Origin: Chloroflexi bacterium CSP1-4
GTDB taxonomy: Bacteria > Chloroflexota > Limnocylindria > Limnocylindrales > CSP1-4
Length of the DNA stretch: 64,000 bases
Direction: 5' to 3'
Assembly (NCBI GenBank): GCA_001443375.1
Contig: LDXM01000001.1
Coordinates: 24,533 to 88,532, forward strand
A model generated the notes under the pieces. It was not told the DNA's origin. It was given only the letters and a program-made list of their open reading frames with translations, and did no database searches. Position 1 is the stretch's first letter; each line of letters begins with the position of its first letter. Shown here piece by piece: positions 27,062 through 43,482 of the stretch. Made by a program: the position numbers and the translations under genes.

Positions 27062-27742
27062 GTGTACATCATCGTCGTCGGGGGCGGCAAGGTGGGCTAC
27101 TACCTGACCAAGGAGCTGCTGGCCGCCGGCCACGAGCTCGTCCTGCTCGAGAAGGACCCGCGGCGCGCCCGCCAGATCGCCGACGAGGTCGGCAGCATCG
27201 TCCTGGCCCGGGACGGCTGCGAGGGCAAGCACTTAGCCGAGGCCGGGGCCAATCGCGCCGCGATCGTGGCCGCGGTCACCGGCGACGACGAGGACAACCT
27301 TGTCGTGTGCCAGATGGCGAAGCACCACTTCGACGTGCCGCGCACGATCGCGCGCGTCAACAACCCCAAGAACGAGGAGCTCTTCCGGCACCTCGGCGTG
27401 GACGACATCATCAGCCCCACGCGCATGATCCTCGGCGCCATCGAGCAGGACATCCCGGTCCACGAGCTGCTCCACCTCGCCCAGCTCGAGGGCGGCGAGC
27501 TGGAGGTCCTGGAGGCACAGATCGCGGCGGGCTCCCCGGCCATCGGGCGCCGGCCGGGCGACATCACCCTTCCCGACGGTTGCTCGCTCTTCGTGCTCAT
27601 CCGCGACGAGGTCGCGCAGCCGATCCGCCCGGAGACCGTGTTCCAGCTGGGTGACAAGGTCATCGCCATCACCCGCACCGACTGCGAGGTAGAGCTCCAC
27701 CGCGAGCTCATCGGCGAGTCGGCGGTGCTGGAGGCGTCCTGA
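27062..27742 (+). CDS. TrkA-like K+ transport regulator (RCK-N + RCK-C)
   Basis: MYIIVVGGGKVGYYLTKELLAAGHELVLLEKDP...; C-terminal TrkA-C IGRRPGDITLPDGCSLFVLIRD. Confidence 0.92.
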   Translation: MYIIVVGGGKVGYYLTKELLAAGHELVLLEKDPRRARQIADEVGSIVLARDGCEGKHLAEAGANRAAIVAAVTGDDEDNLVVCQMAKHHFDVPRTIARVNNPKNEELFRHLGVDDIISPTRMILGAIEQDIPVHELLHLAQLEGGELEVLEAQIAAGSPAIGRRPGDITLPDGCSLFVLIRDEVAQPIRPETVFQLGDKVIAITRTDCEVELHRELIGESAVLEAS

Positions 27743-28599
27743 CGGCCGCGGCCCTCACACCCGCGCTGCCGCGCCCGACCGCCGCGCGGGTCCTCGTCCT
27801 CGCGCTCCTGGGCTGGGGGCTCGGCCATATCACGCTGGGCGATCGCCGGGGCTGGCTGCTCGTGGCGGCCGAGGCGATCGCCCTCGTCCTCCTCGCCGGG
27901 GCCGGCCTGCCGCGGCTCGGCGGCGATGCTACCGGCGCGATCTACCTCGCGCTGGTGCTGTTCTTCGCGGCCTGGGCCACGCAGGCCATCGACGCGCACC
28001 GCCGGGCCGTCGAGGGCGGCGCGGCAGGGGGCGGCGCGATCCTGCTGCTGGCCCTGCTCCCGGTCGCGGTCGTCGTCTTCACCGGCTTCTGGCTCGTGGG
28101 CGGGGCGTCGGCCACGCCGGCGGCCACGCTGGAGCGTTTCGTCGGCGCCTGGCGCGACGACCGGCCGGCCGACGGCGAGCGCCTGCTGCTCCAGCCGGCG
28201 GGGCCGGCCGCGCTCGCGGTCGAGTGGCGACGCGCCGACGCGATCATCCACGACCGCATCGTGGTGCTGGCCGCGACGCTCGGGGTGGGCCCCGGCCTCC
28301 ACCCCGACGACCCCTTCGCCGACCTCGAGTTCCGCCTCGTGGACAGGGCCGACGGCGACCCCGGCGAGCGCGCCGTCGCCGAGGTGCTCATCGTTCGGCA
28401 GGTCGTGGCGCGCTCGTCGTTCCTGGGCCTCTTCCCGACCGCGGTGCAGGACACGCAGGTCCTGGAGCGGCTGGGCGAGGTCCGCCTCCGGGCGGTCCGC
28501 CTCGACCTCTCGGGCACGATCTCCGCCTGGCCACCCACGCGGGTCTGGCGCGTCGAGTCGCTGGAGCTGCACCCCCCCGTCGGAGTGAAGGATCCGTAA
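27739..28599 (+). CDS. Membrane protein, unknown function (no canonical start; GTG at 27862 is an internal alternative)
   Basis: Reading frame upstream of 27862 encodes GWGLGHITLGDRRGWLL (TM); CTG at 27739 overlaps the TrkA stop. Confidence 0.6.
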   Translation: MTAAALTPALPRPTAARVLVLALLGWGLGHITLGDRRGWLLVAAEAIALVLLAGAGLPRLGGDATGAIYLALVLFFAAWATQAIDAHRRAVEGGAAGGGAILLLALLPVAVVVFTGFWLVGGASATPAATLERFVGAWRDDRPADGERLLLQPAGPAALAVEWRRADAIIHDRIVVLAATLGVGPGLHPDDPFADLEFRLVDRADGDPGERAVAEVLIVRQVVARSSFLGLFPTAVQDTQVLERLGEVRLRAVRLDLSGTISAWPPTRVWRVESLELHPPVGVKDP

Positions 28600-28604
28600 C
28601 AACC

Positions 28605-28634
28605 TTGACAATGGGGTTGATAGGGTTCTACCCT
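28605..28634 (+). promoter_or_regulatory. Promoter of the hspR-lon-cbpA-clpB operon
   Basis: TTGACA (28605-28610), 18-nt spacer, TACCCT (28629-28634); palindrome AGGGTtctACCCT over the -10. Confidence 0.65.
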
Positions 28635-28698
28635 GTACCGTGCACTGAGGGGTCGCACCGGGCGACGCCTCGAGACCTACACCACGAACGGAGGTGCC

Positions 28699-29075
28699 GT
28701 GCGCGACCGGCTGCAACGAGACCCCACGCGGCCCGTCTACGTCATCAGCGTGGCGGCGGGCATCGTGAGCGTCCATCCGCGAACATTGCGGATCTACGAG
28801 GACGAGGGCCTGGTCTGCCCGGCGCGCACCCCGTCCAACATCCGTCTCTATTCGGAAGAGGACATCCGGCGGGTCCTCTGGATCCGCCACCTGACCCAGA
28901 ACCTCGGCGTCAACCTGGCCGGCGTGCGCATCCTGTTCGAGATCGAGAAACGGATGGGCACGCGCATCCTCGAGACGCTCTTCAGCGATCCCGAGTCGTC
29001 CGCCGCGGATGATGGCGCAGACGATCCGATCCCCGTCCAGCGCACGACCACGACCCCGTCCACGAGGAGAGCCTG

Positions 29076-29076
<1 letters not shown>
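28699..29076 (+). CDS. hspR: MerR-family heat-shock regulator, HspR-like
   Basis: RPVYVISVAAGIVSVHPRTLRIYEDEGLVCPARTPSNIRLYSEEDIRRVLWIRHLTQNLGVNLAGVRILFEIE. Confidence 0.9.
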
Positions 29077-31568
<2,492 letters not shown>

Positions 31569-31610
31569 GGGGAGGGCGGGGCGGCACGCGTCGCCCTGCC
31601 GGACACGGCC

Positions 31611-32668
31611 ATGGAGTACCGCGACTACTACGCCACCCTCGCCGTCCCCCGCAACGCCGCTCCGGCCGAGATCAAGAAGGCCTTCCGGCGGCTCGCCCGG
31701 CAGTACCACCCGGACGTGAACAAGGGGAACGCGGCGGCGGAGCGGCGCTTCAAGGAGGTCAACGAGGCGAACGAGGTCCTCAGCGACCCGCAGAAGCGCA
31801 AGGCCTATGACGCCCTGGGCGCCGACTGGGAGGCCTACCAGCGCGCCGGCACCGCGGGCGCGCCGGGGGGCGACCCCTTCGCGGCGTTCGGCCGGGGACA
31901 GCGTGGGGTCCGCTTCGAGTACCGCGGCGATCCCGAGGACCTGGCCGGCTTCAGCGACTTCTTCCGCACCTTCTTCGCCGGCGGCGTGGCGGGGGCCGAG
32001 GCGAGCGCCGGGGCGGAGCATGGGCGGCGGCGGACGGCGACCGTCGGCCTGGGGTTCGATGACCTCCTCGGCGGGCTGGGACTGGACGCCGACGGAGTGC
32101 ACGCCAGGGTCGGCACCCAACGCACGGCGCCGACGGTCCGCCGGAGCCTGCAGGCCGAGGTGAAGATCTCGCTCGAGGAGGCCTACCACGGCACGACGCG
32201 GCGCGTCGAGGTCGATGGGAAGCGCCTCGAGGTGACCATCCCCCGCGGGATCGACAGCGGCCGGCGCATCCGGCTCTCGGGGAAGGCCGGCCGCGGCCCG
32301 GGCGCCGGCGACCTGTACCTCGCGGTGAAGGTGAGCGAGCACCCGGTCTTCACGCGCCAAGGCGCCGACCTGCAGCGCGACCTGCCCATCACCCTGGCCG
32401 AGGCACTGCTGGGCGCGGAGGTCCCCGTGGCCACGCTGAAGGGCCGCGTCCTCCTGCGCATCCCGCCCGAGACACAGGCCGGCCGCGTCTTCCGTCTGGC
32501 CGGCCAGGGCATGCCGCGCTTCCGCGCCGAGGGCTTCGGCGATCTCTTTGCGAAGGTCCGCGTGGTCCTGCCCGGCGGTCTCGACGAGGCCGACCGGGCA
32601 CGCCTGCGCGACTTCACCGACCACGTCCGCCAACCCGATCCCCGAGCCACGAGCGGAGCCCCGCAGCG

Positions 32669-32672
<4 letters not shown>
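31611..32672 (+). CDS. cbpA: DnaJ-class co-chaperone, CbpA type
   Basis: J domain with HPD ([11 protein letters not shown]), G-rich linker, two C-terminal DnaJ_C domains, no Cys-rich Zn domain. Confidence 0.9.
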
Positions 32673-35410
<2,738 letters not shown>

Positions 35411-35473
35411 GTGCGCGGCGGCTTGTGCCCGCGACCAGGCAGGGGCAGGCCCGCCCCGCGGTACGCTGCGGGG

Positions 35474-36682
35474 GTGAGCGTCCCGGTCCGACCATCACCC
35501 GACCTGCCGCCGCGGCCCGCGACCGTCGAGGAGCGCTGGGCGGAGAGTCGCGCGCCCCTCGTCCCGCGGATCCGCGACGAGATCCTCGGCGACGGCCCCA
35601 TCACCTTCGCCCGCTTCATGGAGCTGGCGCTCTACGATCCGACGGACGGGTACTACGCCCGGCGCGCGGATCGGCCGACCCGGGAGGGCGACTACCTCAG
35701 CGCGCCCGAGCTGCACCCGATCTTCGGGGCCGCGCTGGCCCGGCAGGTGGAGGAATGCTGGGAGCGACTCGGCCGGCCGGCCATGTTCACCCTGCGCGAA
35801 GAGGCGGCCGGCAGCGGAGCGCTCGGGCTGGCGATCCTCGAGGCGCTGGGGCTCCCCGCCCGGCGGGCCGTGCGGTATCTCCCGACCGAGGCCACGCCCG
35901 TGAAGGAGGCGGCCGTCCGGGCCCGCGTGGCGGCGGCCGGTCACGCCGAGCACCTCGCCGACGAGGCCGCCCCGGCGGAGACGATGACCGGCCTGGTCAT
36001 CGCGAACGAGCTGCTGGACGCGCTGCCGGTCCACCGCCTGACCGTCCGTAACGGCGAGCTCCTCGAGATCCACGTCGCGTGGCGCGACGGCTGGTTCGCC
36101 GACGAGCTGCTCCCCCCCTCCACGCCGGAGCTGGGCGCGACCCTCGACAGCACCGGCGTTCGGCTCGTCGAGGGCCAGGTCGCGGAGGTGGGGTTGGCCG
36201 CCCAGGCCTGGCTCCGGGGGCTCGGCGCCCGGCTCGAGCGAGGCTACGCCCTCCTCATCGACTACGGGCATCCCGCTGCTCAGCTCTACGACGCTGCCAA
36301 GCGAGCCAGCGGGCTGCTCCGCACCTACCGCCGCCACCATGCCGGCGACGATCCGTACCGTTTCGTGGGCGAGCAGGACATGACCGCGCACGTGGACTGG
36401 ACGACGCTCGAGCGGGTCGCCGAAGAGGCCGGCCTCGACGTCCTCGGGCGCACGACGCAGGCCGAGTTCCTCACCGGGCTGGGCCTGGGCGACCTCCTCG
36501 TCGAGCTGCAGTCGCGGCCGGGCCTGACGCACGCCGGATACGCGGCGGCCAGGGCTGCCGTCGTGCGCCTCCTCGATCCAGCCGCGCTGGGACGCTTCGG
36601 GGTCCTCGCCCTCGGCCGGGGCGTGGCCACCGGGCCACCGCTGCGCGGGCTCGGTTTCCGCCTGCCGGCGCGGGCGGGCTGA
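35474..36682 (+). CDS. Class I SAM-dependent methyltransferase, MidA/NDUFAF7-like (COG1565)
   Basis: ITFARFMELALYDPTDGYYAR..., GDYLSAPELHPIFGAALARQ, GLVIANELLDALPVHRL, YALLIDYGH. Confidence 0.88.
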   Translation: MSVPVRPSPDLPPRPATVEERWAESRAPLVPRIRDEILGDGPITFARFMELALYDPTDGYYARRADRPTREGDYLSAPELHPIFGAALARQVEECWERLGRPAMFTLREEAAGSGALGLAILEALGLPARRAVRYLPTEATPVKEAAVRARVAAAGHAEHLADEAAPAETMTGLVIANELLDALPVHRLTVRNGELLEIHVAWRDGWFADELLPPSTPELGATLDSTGVRLVEGQVAEVGLAAQAWLRGLGARLERGYALLIDYGHPAAQLYDAAKRASGLLRTYRRHHAGDDPYRFVGEQDMTAHVDWTTLERVAEEAGLDVLGRTTQAEFLTGLGLGDLLVELQSRPGLTHAGYAAARAAVVRLLDPAALGRFGVLALGRGVATGPPLRGLGFRLPARAG

Positions 36683-36687
36683 GCGCC

Positions 36688-37332
36688 ATGCGCTTCGAGG
36701 AGGCGCGCCGCCGCCTCATCACGCTGCCGGATCCGCTCCCCGCGGGCCCCCACGCGCTCGACCCGGTGGCCATCGTGGAGCCCGGCGAGGTACCGCCCTG
36801 GGCTCGCCGCCCGGCCGGCGAGCCGCCGCGCGATGCGGCCGTGCTGGTGCTCATCTACCCGGGGGCGGACCGCGAGGCCCACCTCGTCCTCATCGAACGG
36901 CCGGCCGGCGACCATCGCCATGCCGGCCAGGTCAGCTTCCCCGGCGGCGCCGCCGACCCGGGCGACGATTTCCCGGTGGGCACGGCGCTGCGCGAGGCCG
37001 CCGAGGAGGTGGGGCTGGACGCGGAGGCGGCCGGGGTGGAGGTGATCGGGCGGCTGGGGACCGTCGACGTGCGCGTCTCGGGCTTCCTGCTCGTGCCCAT
37101 CGTGGCGGTCGCAGCGCGCGACCCGGCGCTGACGCCGGACCCGCGCGAGGTGGCCGCCATCCTGCGCGTTCCCGTCCGTCACTTCCTGCCCCAGGCGCCG
37201 ATCGAGATCGTGGAGGCCGAGCGGGACGGCTGGCGCCTCCGCTACGGCGCCTTCCCCGTCGGTGAGCACCGCATCTGGGGCGCCACGGCCCGCGTGCTGG
37301 GGCAGCTGGGAGCGGTGCTGGGAGAGGGCTGA
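36688..37332 (+). CDS. NUDIX hydrolase (CoA pyrophosphatase-like)
   Basis: RHAGQVSFPGGAADPGDDFPVGTALREAAEEVGL Nudix box. Confidence 0.9.
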   Translation: MRFEEARRRLITLPDPLPAGPHALDPVAIVEPGEVPPWARRPAGEPPRDAAVLVLIYPGADREAHLVLIERPAGDHRHAGQVSFPGGAADPGDDFPVGTALREAAEEVGLDAEAAGVEVIGRLGTVDVRVSGFLLVPIVAVAARDPALTPDPREVAAILRVPVRHFLPQAPIEIVEAERDGWRLRYGAFPVGEHRIWGATARVLGQLGAVLGEG

Positions 37333-37345
37333 CTTGCCGAGTCGG

Positions 37346-38599
37346 TCACGGTGACGTCATCGGTCCGAGCCGACGCCCGCCGCCGGCGGCGGGGTCGAGG
37401 AGCCGCCGGGCGAGGAGCGCGGTCGTCATGCGCAGCACGATCTCGCCGGCAAGCGGCCGGCCGAGGAGCTCTTCGACACGGGTGAGGCGATAGCTGACGG
37501 TCCGGACGCCGACCCCCAGCTCGCGGGCGGCTGTGCGGAGGTTCTGGCGAGACGCGATGTACGCGCCGACCGTTCGCAGGAGCTCCTCGCCGTTGCGGGG
37601 CGCGCCCAGGATCGGGCCGAGCTCGCGGTCGACCGCCGCGCGCAGTAGCCGCTCGTCGGAGAGGAGTGCCCGCTCGAGGAGCAGGTCGTCGCTGGCCAGG
37701 CGCCCGCGAAGCCCGAGCCGCTGTGCGACCAGGAGCGCGTCGAGGGCAGCGCCGAACGACCCGGCGACCGCGGCCAGGTCCGTGGCGGCCGGCCCCTCCA
37801 CGGCGATCCAGCCGCGCGGCCCGGCGAGCTCGTCGAGGACCGGGTCCAGCACGGCGGCACCCGGCCGGCCCGCCCGCGCCAGCAGGACGAGGCGACCTTC
37901 CTTGGCGGCGATGATCGGCATGCTCGTCGCACCGTCACGCCCCGCGCGGCTCGGCCGGTCCAGGGCGAGTGCCACGCGCAGGATCTCCGGCCCTTCGTCT
38001 TCGATCTCACGGCCCATCCCGACGACCAGGACCCGGTACCCGTCGCTCGGCGCGAGTCCGAGATGGGTGGCCCGGCGGATGATCCGCGCCGCGGCGGCCG
38101 GATCGTCGGGCGGCAGCGCGAGCAGCTCGTCGAGGAACTCGCGGCGAGCGGCGCCGCTTCGGGCGGCGATCTGCCGCTCGGCGCCCCCGTAGCCCTCGGC
38201 CAGGGCGGCGGCGGCCGAGTCGCCTGCCTTGAGAAGCGCCGTCCCCAGCGCGGAGAGGGCGGCCGGGGCTGCCGTGGATCGGCTCGTCGCAGCCGCCCAG
38301 AGGACCCACCCGGACGTGAGGTACCGATCGAGGAGCTGCTGGAGGGATTCGCCCTCGCGTGCCGCGCGTGCGCCGCTGGACCGGAGCGCGGACAGACTGT
38401 CCTCGGTGAACTCCTCGGCCCCGATGAGGGCCGCGACCATCGACTCGACCGCTGCGCGTGTCGCGGCGGTCAGCGCCGCGAGGTCCTCGCCGGGGCGGGC
38501 GACGTCCCTGACGATCTCCGCGGCGACCGAGGGGAGTTCCGGGCGGAGGCCTTCGAGCAGGCGGGCGTACGGCGGCGACGAGTGCGTCTCTTGCTTCAT
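37346..38599 (-). CDS. PucR/CdaR-type transcriptional regulator
   Basis: C-terminal HTH_30: LLRTVGAYIASRQNLRTAARELGVGVRTVSYRLTRVEELLGRPL. Confidence 0.88.
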   Translation of the reverse strand: MKQETHSSPPYARLLEGLRPELPSVAAEIVRDVARPGEDLAALTAATRAAVESMVAALIGAEEFTEDSLSALRSSGARAAREGESLQQLLDRYLTSGWVLWAAATSRSTAAPAALSALGTALLKAGDSAAAALAEGYGGAERQIAARSGAARREFLDELLALPPDDPAAAARIIRRATHLGLAPSDGYRVLVVGMGREIEDEGPEILRVALALDRPSRAGRDGATSMPIIAAKEGRLVLLARAGRPGAAVLDPVLDELAGPRGWIAVEGPAATDLAAVAGSFGAALDALLVAQRLGLRGRLASDDLLLERALLSDERLLRAAVDRELGPILGAPRNGEELLRTVGAYIASRQNLRTAARELGVGVRTVSYRLTRVEELLGRPLAGEIVLRMTTALLARRLLDPAAGGGRRLGPMTSP

Positions 38600-38832
38600 A
38601 CAAGCAGGATACGACGTCGATATCTGCCACGTCTTGGCCTTGTTTGCCTGAAGCAGGGAGCACGACAATGACTCCTGGCTGACCGACCGCCGAAAGGCGA
38701 TCCGGCGCGCCCGACGACCAGTCGTTCCCGAGGCCCGCCGGTCGCTGATCGCGGCCGACGGGCCACCAGCTCCCCCCAACATGGCGGCCGGCCCCCTCCG
38801 GCCACCGTTCTCCGATCCGAAGGACCCACCCA

Positions 38833-39762
38833 TTGGACCAGACCATCCTCCTCGGCGCCGGCTTCACGCTCTTCATCGTCGTCGCGCTCGCGCTGGACCT
38901 CGGCGTCTTCCATCGCCAGGCCCATGTCGTCGGCGCCCGCGAGGCGCTCGCCTGGACCCTGGTCTGGGTCACGCTGGCCGTCCTCTTCGGGATCGGGATC
39001 TTCCTGGTGCGGGGCGGGGAGACGGCGGTCGAGTACTTCACCGGCTACGTCATCGAGTACTCGCTGAGCGTCGACAACGTCTTCGTCTTCACCCTCATCT
39101 TCGCCGCCTTCGCCGTCCCGCGCACCCTCCAGCACCGGGTCCTCTTCTGGGGGATCGCCGGCGCGCTGGTCATGCGGCTGCTGATGATCCTCGCCGGCGC
39201 CACGCTCATCGCGCAGTACCACTGGGTGCTCTACGTGTTCGGCGCGTTCCTCGTCTTCACCGGCCTCCGGATGCTCGTCGCCCGGGCCGGGCACGAACCG
39301 CATCCTGAGAACAACGTCCTCGTCCGGTTCGCCCGACGGCACCTGCGCGTCACCGACGGCTTCCACGACCAGGCGTTCTTCGTTCGGGTGGCGGGGGGCC
39401 TCGCCGCGACACCGCTCTTCCTGGCGCTGCTCGTCGTCGAGTTCAGCGACCTCGTCTTCGCCGTCGACTCGATCCCCGCCATCTTCGCCGTCACGACTGA
39501 CCCGTTCGTGGTCTTCACGAGCAACGCCTTCGCGATCCTCGGCCTGCGGTCGCTCTACTTCCTGCTGGCAGAGGCGGCGGCGCGCTTCCGGTATCTCAGG
39601 GTGGGGCTCGCCATGGTGCTCGTGTTCGTCGGTGCCAAGCTCCTCAGCGCAGGGTTCCTGCACATCCCGCCGCTCGTCTCGCTCGCGGTCGTGGTCTCGA
39701 TCCTCGGCCTGGCCATCGGGGCATCGCTCCTCCGATCCGTCTCGCCCGTCACGCGGACCTGA
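38833..39762 (+). CDS. TerC/Alx family membrane protein (start uncertain)
   Basis: EYFTGYVIEYSLSVDNVFVFTLIFAAFAVP, LLVVEFSDLVFAVDSIPAIFAVTTDPFVVFTSNAFAILGLRSLYF. Confidence 0.93.
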   Translation: MDQTILLGAGFTLFIVVALALDLGVFHRQAHVVGAREALAWTLVWVTLAVLFGIGIFLVRGGETAVEYFTGYVIEYSLSVDNVFVFTLIFAAFAVPRTLQHRVLFWGIAGALVMRLLMILAGATLIAQYHWVLYVFGAFLVFTGLRMLVARAGHEPHPENNVLVRFARRHLRVTDGFHDQAFFVRVAGGLAATPLFLALLVVEFSDLVFAVDSIPAIFAVTTDPFVVFTSNAFAILGLRSLYFLLAEAAARFRYLRVGLAMVLVFVGAKLLSAGFLHIPPLVSLAVVVSILGLAIGASLLRSVSPVTRT

Positions 39763-39841
39763 CCGGAGGCGCCACCACGAGCCCTGGTCCGCCTTCAACG
39801 CTCGCGGGGTGAGCGGCGAGCCAGCAGGCCGGTCCAGGCTC

Positions 39842-40306
39842 CTACCAAGGCTCCCCGTGCGACTCGTCGTGCTCGGCGCGCGAACGCCGCGGCTCGGCCA
39901 GCGCGCCATCGGCCGGCGACGTCGATGGATCCGCCTCGCCCGGCGCCAGTGCTTCCAGCACGCCGCGCGCCCAGGCGTCGTCGGCGCCCGTGAGTTCGAT
40001 GACGATGGCCCGCATCTCGGTGCCGTCGGTGTAGGCGCCGTGGACGATGCCGGCTGGCCAGACGACCGCCTCGCCCTGGTTGATGCGCGTCCGCTCGCCG
40101 CCCACCTGCACGAAGCCGCCGCCGGAGACGACGACGAAGAGCGTCGTGTTCGGGTTGGCGTGCGGGGCGATGAGGGCACGGCGCTCGAAGGCCAGCTCGG
40201 TCACGAGGCCGCGCGCGTCCTGGTGGATGACCGTGCCGCTCACGCCGCGGGTGCCGGGCGGCCCATCGGGGCGGCGCTGGCCGGGCCCGAAGCGGCGGAT
40301 ATCCAT
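39842..40306 (-). CDS. Cupin-domain protein
   Basis: LIAPHANPNTTLFVVVSGGGFVQVGGERTRINQGEAVVWPAGIVHG. Confidence 0.82.
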   Translation of the reverse strand: MDIRRFGPGQRRPDGPPGTRGVSGTVIHQDARGLVTELAFERRALIAPHANPNTTLFVVVSGGGFVQVGGERTRINQGEAVVWPAGIVHGAYTDGTEMRAIVIELTGADDAWARGVLEALAPGEADPSTSPADGALAEPRRSRAEHDESHGEPW

Positions 40307-40314
40307 GGCGGGGC

Positions 40315-40761
40315 TCAGCGGCGCTTGCGCTTCTTGGCACGCTGGCGGATGGTCGCCTCGGGGTGCTTGTACCTCGCCTGGCTGAAGAAGCGCGCCCGGC
40401 GCAGCTGCTGGTTGTAGGCGGCGATGATCGGCGGGAAGTAGCGGAAGCGCGTCCAGGCGTACACGGCCAGCCCGATGACCAGTGTGACGAGCACGAGCAG
40501 GAAATACCAGCGGAAGAGGGCCATGATCAGTACCAGGCCGAAGGTGATGAAGCCGGTCCACAGGAACCATTCCTGCATGCCCACCAGGGGCTCGAAGCGG
40601 CGCAGCTGGCGCGTCCGGACGTTATAGACGATCACCTGGCCGACGAGGAAGACGACCGAGGCGGCGATGACCGGCCAGTAGATGTCCGGGAATCGCTCCG
40701 GGCGCCACTCCTTGAGGAGGTATTCCCAGGGCGCGAGGGTCACCGTTTCCTCCGCTGTCAC
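40315..40761 (-). CDS. Membrane protein, unknown function
   Basis: VTAEETVTLAPWEYLLKEWRPERFPDIYWPVIAASVVFLVGQVIVY..., 3 TM, Lys/Arg-rich C-terminus. Confidence 0.7.
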   Translation of the reverse strand: MTAEETVTLAPWEYLLKEWRPERFPDIYWPVIAASVVFLVGQVIVYNVRTRQLRRFEPLVGMQEWFLWTGFITFGLVLIMALFRWYFLLVLVTLVIGLAVYAWTRFRYFPPIIAAYNQQLRRARFFSQARYKHPEATIRQRAKKRKRR

Positions 40762-40924
40762 TCGTTCGGGGCGGGCCGGCGGCGGGCCCCGGACGCAGCG
40801 TCCGGAGGATACCAGAGGGCGCCTCGCGGGCGGCACGGAAGCCCGTTGCTATACTCGGTCGCCGGGGACGGCGCCGTCACGACCGCGCGCGCCGCCCCGC
40901 TCACGGAGTCGGAGGGTGCCACGG

Positions 40925-42472
40925 GTGCGAGCCCTGCTCTCGGTCGCCAACCGCGACGGCATCGGGCCCTTCGCCCGGGACCTGCTCGAGCTGGGCGTCG
41001 AGGTCTTCGCCACCGACGGCACGCGCGAGGTGCTCGCCTCCGACGGGATCGAGGTCGGGCCCATCAGCGCCCTGACCGCGGTGCCGCCGCTCCTCGGCGG
41101 ACAGGTCAAGACCTTCCACCCCGCCGTCTACGCCGGCATCCTGGCCCGTCGCGACCGGCCCGACCAGCTGGCCGAGCTGGCCGAGCAGGGCATCGGGCAG
41201 ATCGACGTCGTGGTCGTCAACGTCAAGCCCTTCGCGCCCCAGGTCGGGGCGCGCGTCGTGCCCCTCGATGAAGCGATCGAGATGATCGACGTGGGCGGCG
41301 TTGCGCTGCTCTCGGCGGCCGCGCGCAACTACGCCGGGGTCGCCGCGGTCCCCGACCCGGCCTACTACCCGCAGGTCCTGGCGGAACTGCGCACGCGGGG
41401 GCAGGTCTCGGCCGAGCTGCGCCAGCGGCTCGCCGCCGAGGCCTTCGCCGCCGTGGCGGCGTACAACGCCGAGGTCGCCGGCTACCTCAACCACATCGCC
41501 GGCATCCGCTTCCCGCCGCGGCTCACGATCGCCTTCGAGAAGAAGTCGGACCTGCCCTACGGCGAGAACCCGCATCAGCAGGGCGCCTTCTACCGGGAGA
41601 CGACGCACCGCTCGGGCTCCCTCGCCGATGCGACCCAGTTCCAGGGCCCCACGCCGACCTTCAACGACCTCCTCGATCTCGACGCCGCCTACCGCATCGT
41701 GAGCGACTTCACGTCCCCCACCGTGGCCATCGTCAAGCGCGCCAACCCGGTGGGCATCGCCTCGAACGACGAGCTCGTGGGCGCCTACCGCCGAGCGCTC
41801 GAGACCGACTCCGTGAACGCCTTCGGGGCGACGGTCGGCATCAACCGGGCCCTCGACGGCCGAACGGCTCGGCTGATCGCCGAGAACGCCTATGAGGCGG
41901 TCGTCGCGCCGGGCTATTCGGAGGAGGCGCGGGCGATCCTCGCCGAGAAGTCCTCCCTCGGCGTGCTGGCGGTGCCGGCGACCCCGGCCGACGGCCTCTC
42001 CGACTACGGCATCGCCAACCTCGATTTCGAGCGGATCGGCGGCGGCCTCCTCGTGGAGACGCTCGACCGGGGCGACGTGGACCGCTCCGAGCTGCGCGTC
42101 GTCACGAAGCGACGCCCCACGCTCGAGGAGCTGACCGACCTGCTGTTCGCCTGGCGTTGCGTGCGCCACGTCAGCAGCAACGCCGTGGTGCTGGCCAAGA
42201 ACGCCGCCCTCGTCGGCGTGGGTGCGGGACAGGCCAGCCGGCTCGTGGCGGTCGAGATCGCCCTCCACCGCGCGGCCGAGCGGGCCACGATGAGCTGCCT
42301 CGCCTCGGACGCCTACTTCCCCTTCGCCGACGCCATCCAGCTGGCCGCCGAGCGCGGCGTCACGGCCATCATCCAGCCCGGCGGCTCCCGGCGCGACGAG
42401 ATGGCCATCGAGGTCGCCGACCGCCACCACATGGCGATGGTCTTCACCGGCCGCCGCCACTTCCGCCACTGA
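40925..42472 (+). CDS. purH: Bifunctional AICAR formyltransferase/IMP cyclohydrolase
   Basis: [81 protein letters not shown]. Confidence 0.96.
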   Translation: MRALLSVANRDGIGPFARDLLELGVEVFATDGTREVLASDGIEVGPISALTAVPPLLGGQVKTFHPAVYAGILARRDRPDQLAELAEQGIGQIDVVVVNVKPFAPQVGARVVPLDEAIEMIDVGGVALLSAAARNYAGVAAVPDPAYYPQVLAELRTRGQVSAELRQRLAAEAFAAVAAYNAEVAGYLNHIAGIRFPPRLTIAFEKKSDLPYGENPHQQGAFYRETTHRSGSLADATQFQGPTPTFNDLLDLDAAYRIVSDFTSPTVAIVKRANPVGIASNDELVGAYRRALETDSVNAFGATVGINRALDGRTARLIAENAYEAVVAPGYSEEARAILAEKSSLGVLAVPATPADGLSDYGIANLDFERIGGGLLVETLDRGDVDRSELRVVTKRRPTLEELTDLLFAWRCVRHVSSNAVVLAKNAALVGVGAGQASRLVAVEIALHRAAERATMSCLASDAYFPFADAIQLAAERGVTAIIQPGGSRRDEMAIEVADRHHMAMVFTGRRHFRH

Positions 42473-42485
42473 CGGGGAGGCCGGC

Positions 42486-43460
<975 letters not shown>

Positions 43461-43482
43461 GCCACGCCCCCGCCGGGAACCG

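Noticed and set aside
38640-38832. yybP-ykoY (Mn2+) riboswitch upstream of terC
   Set aside because: TerC/Alx genes often carry this element, but the required conserved loop sequences could not be matched here by eye.
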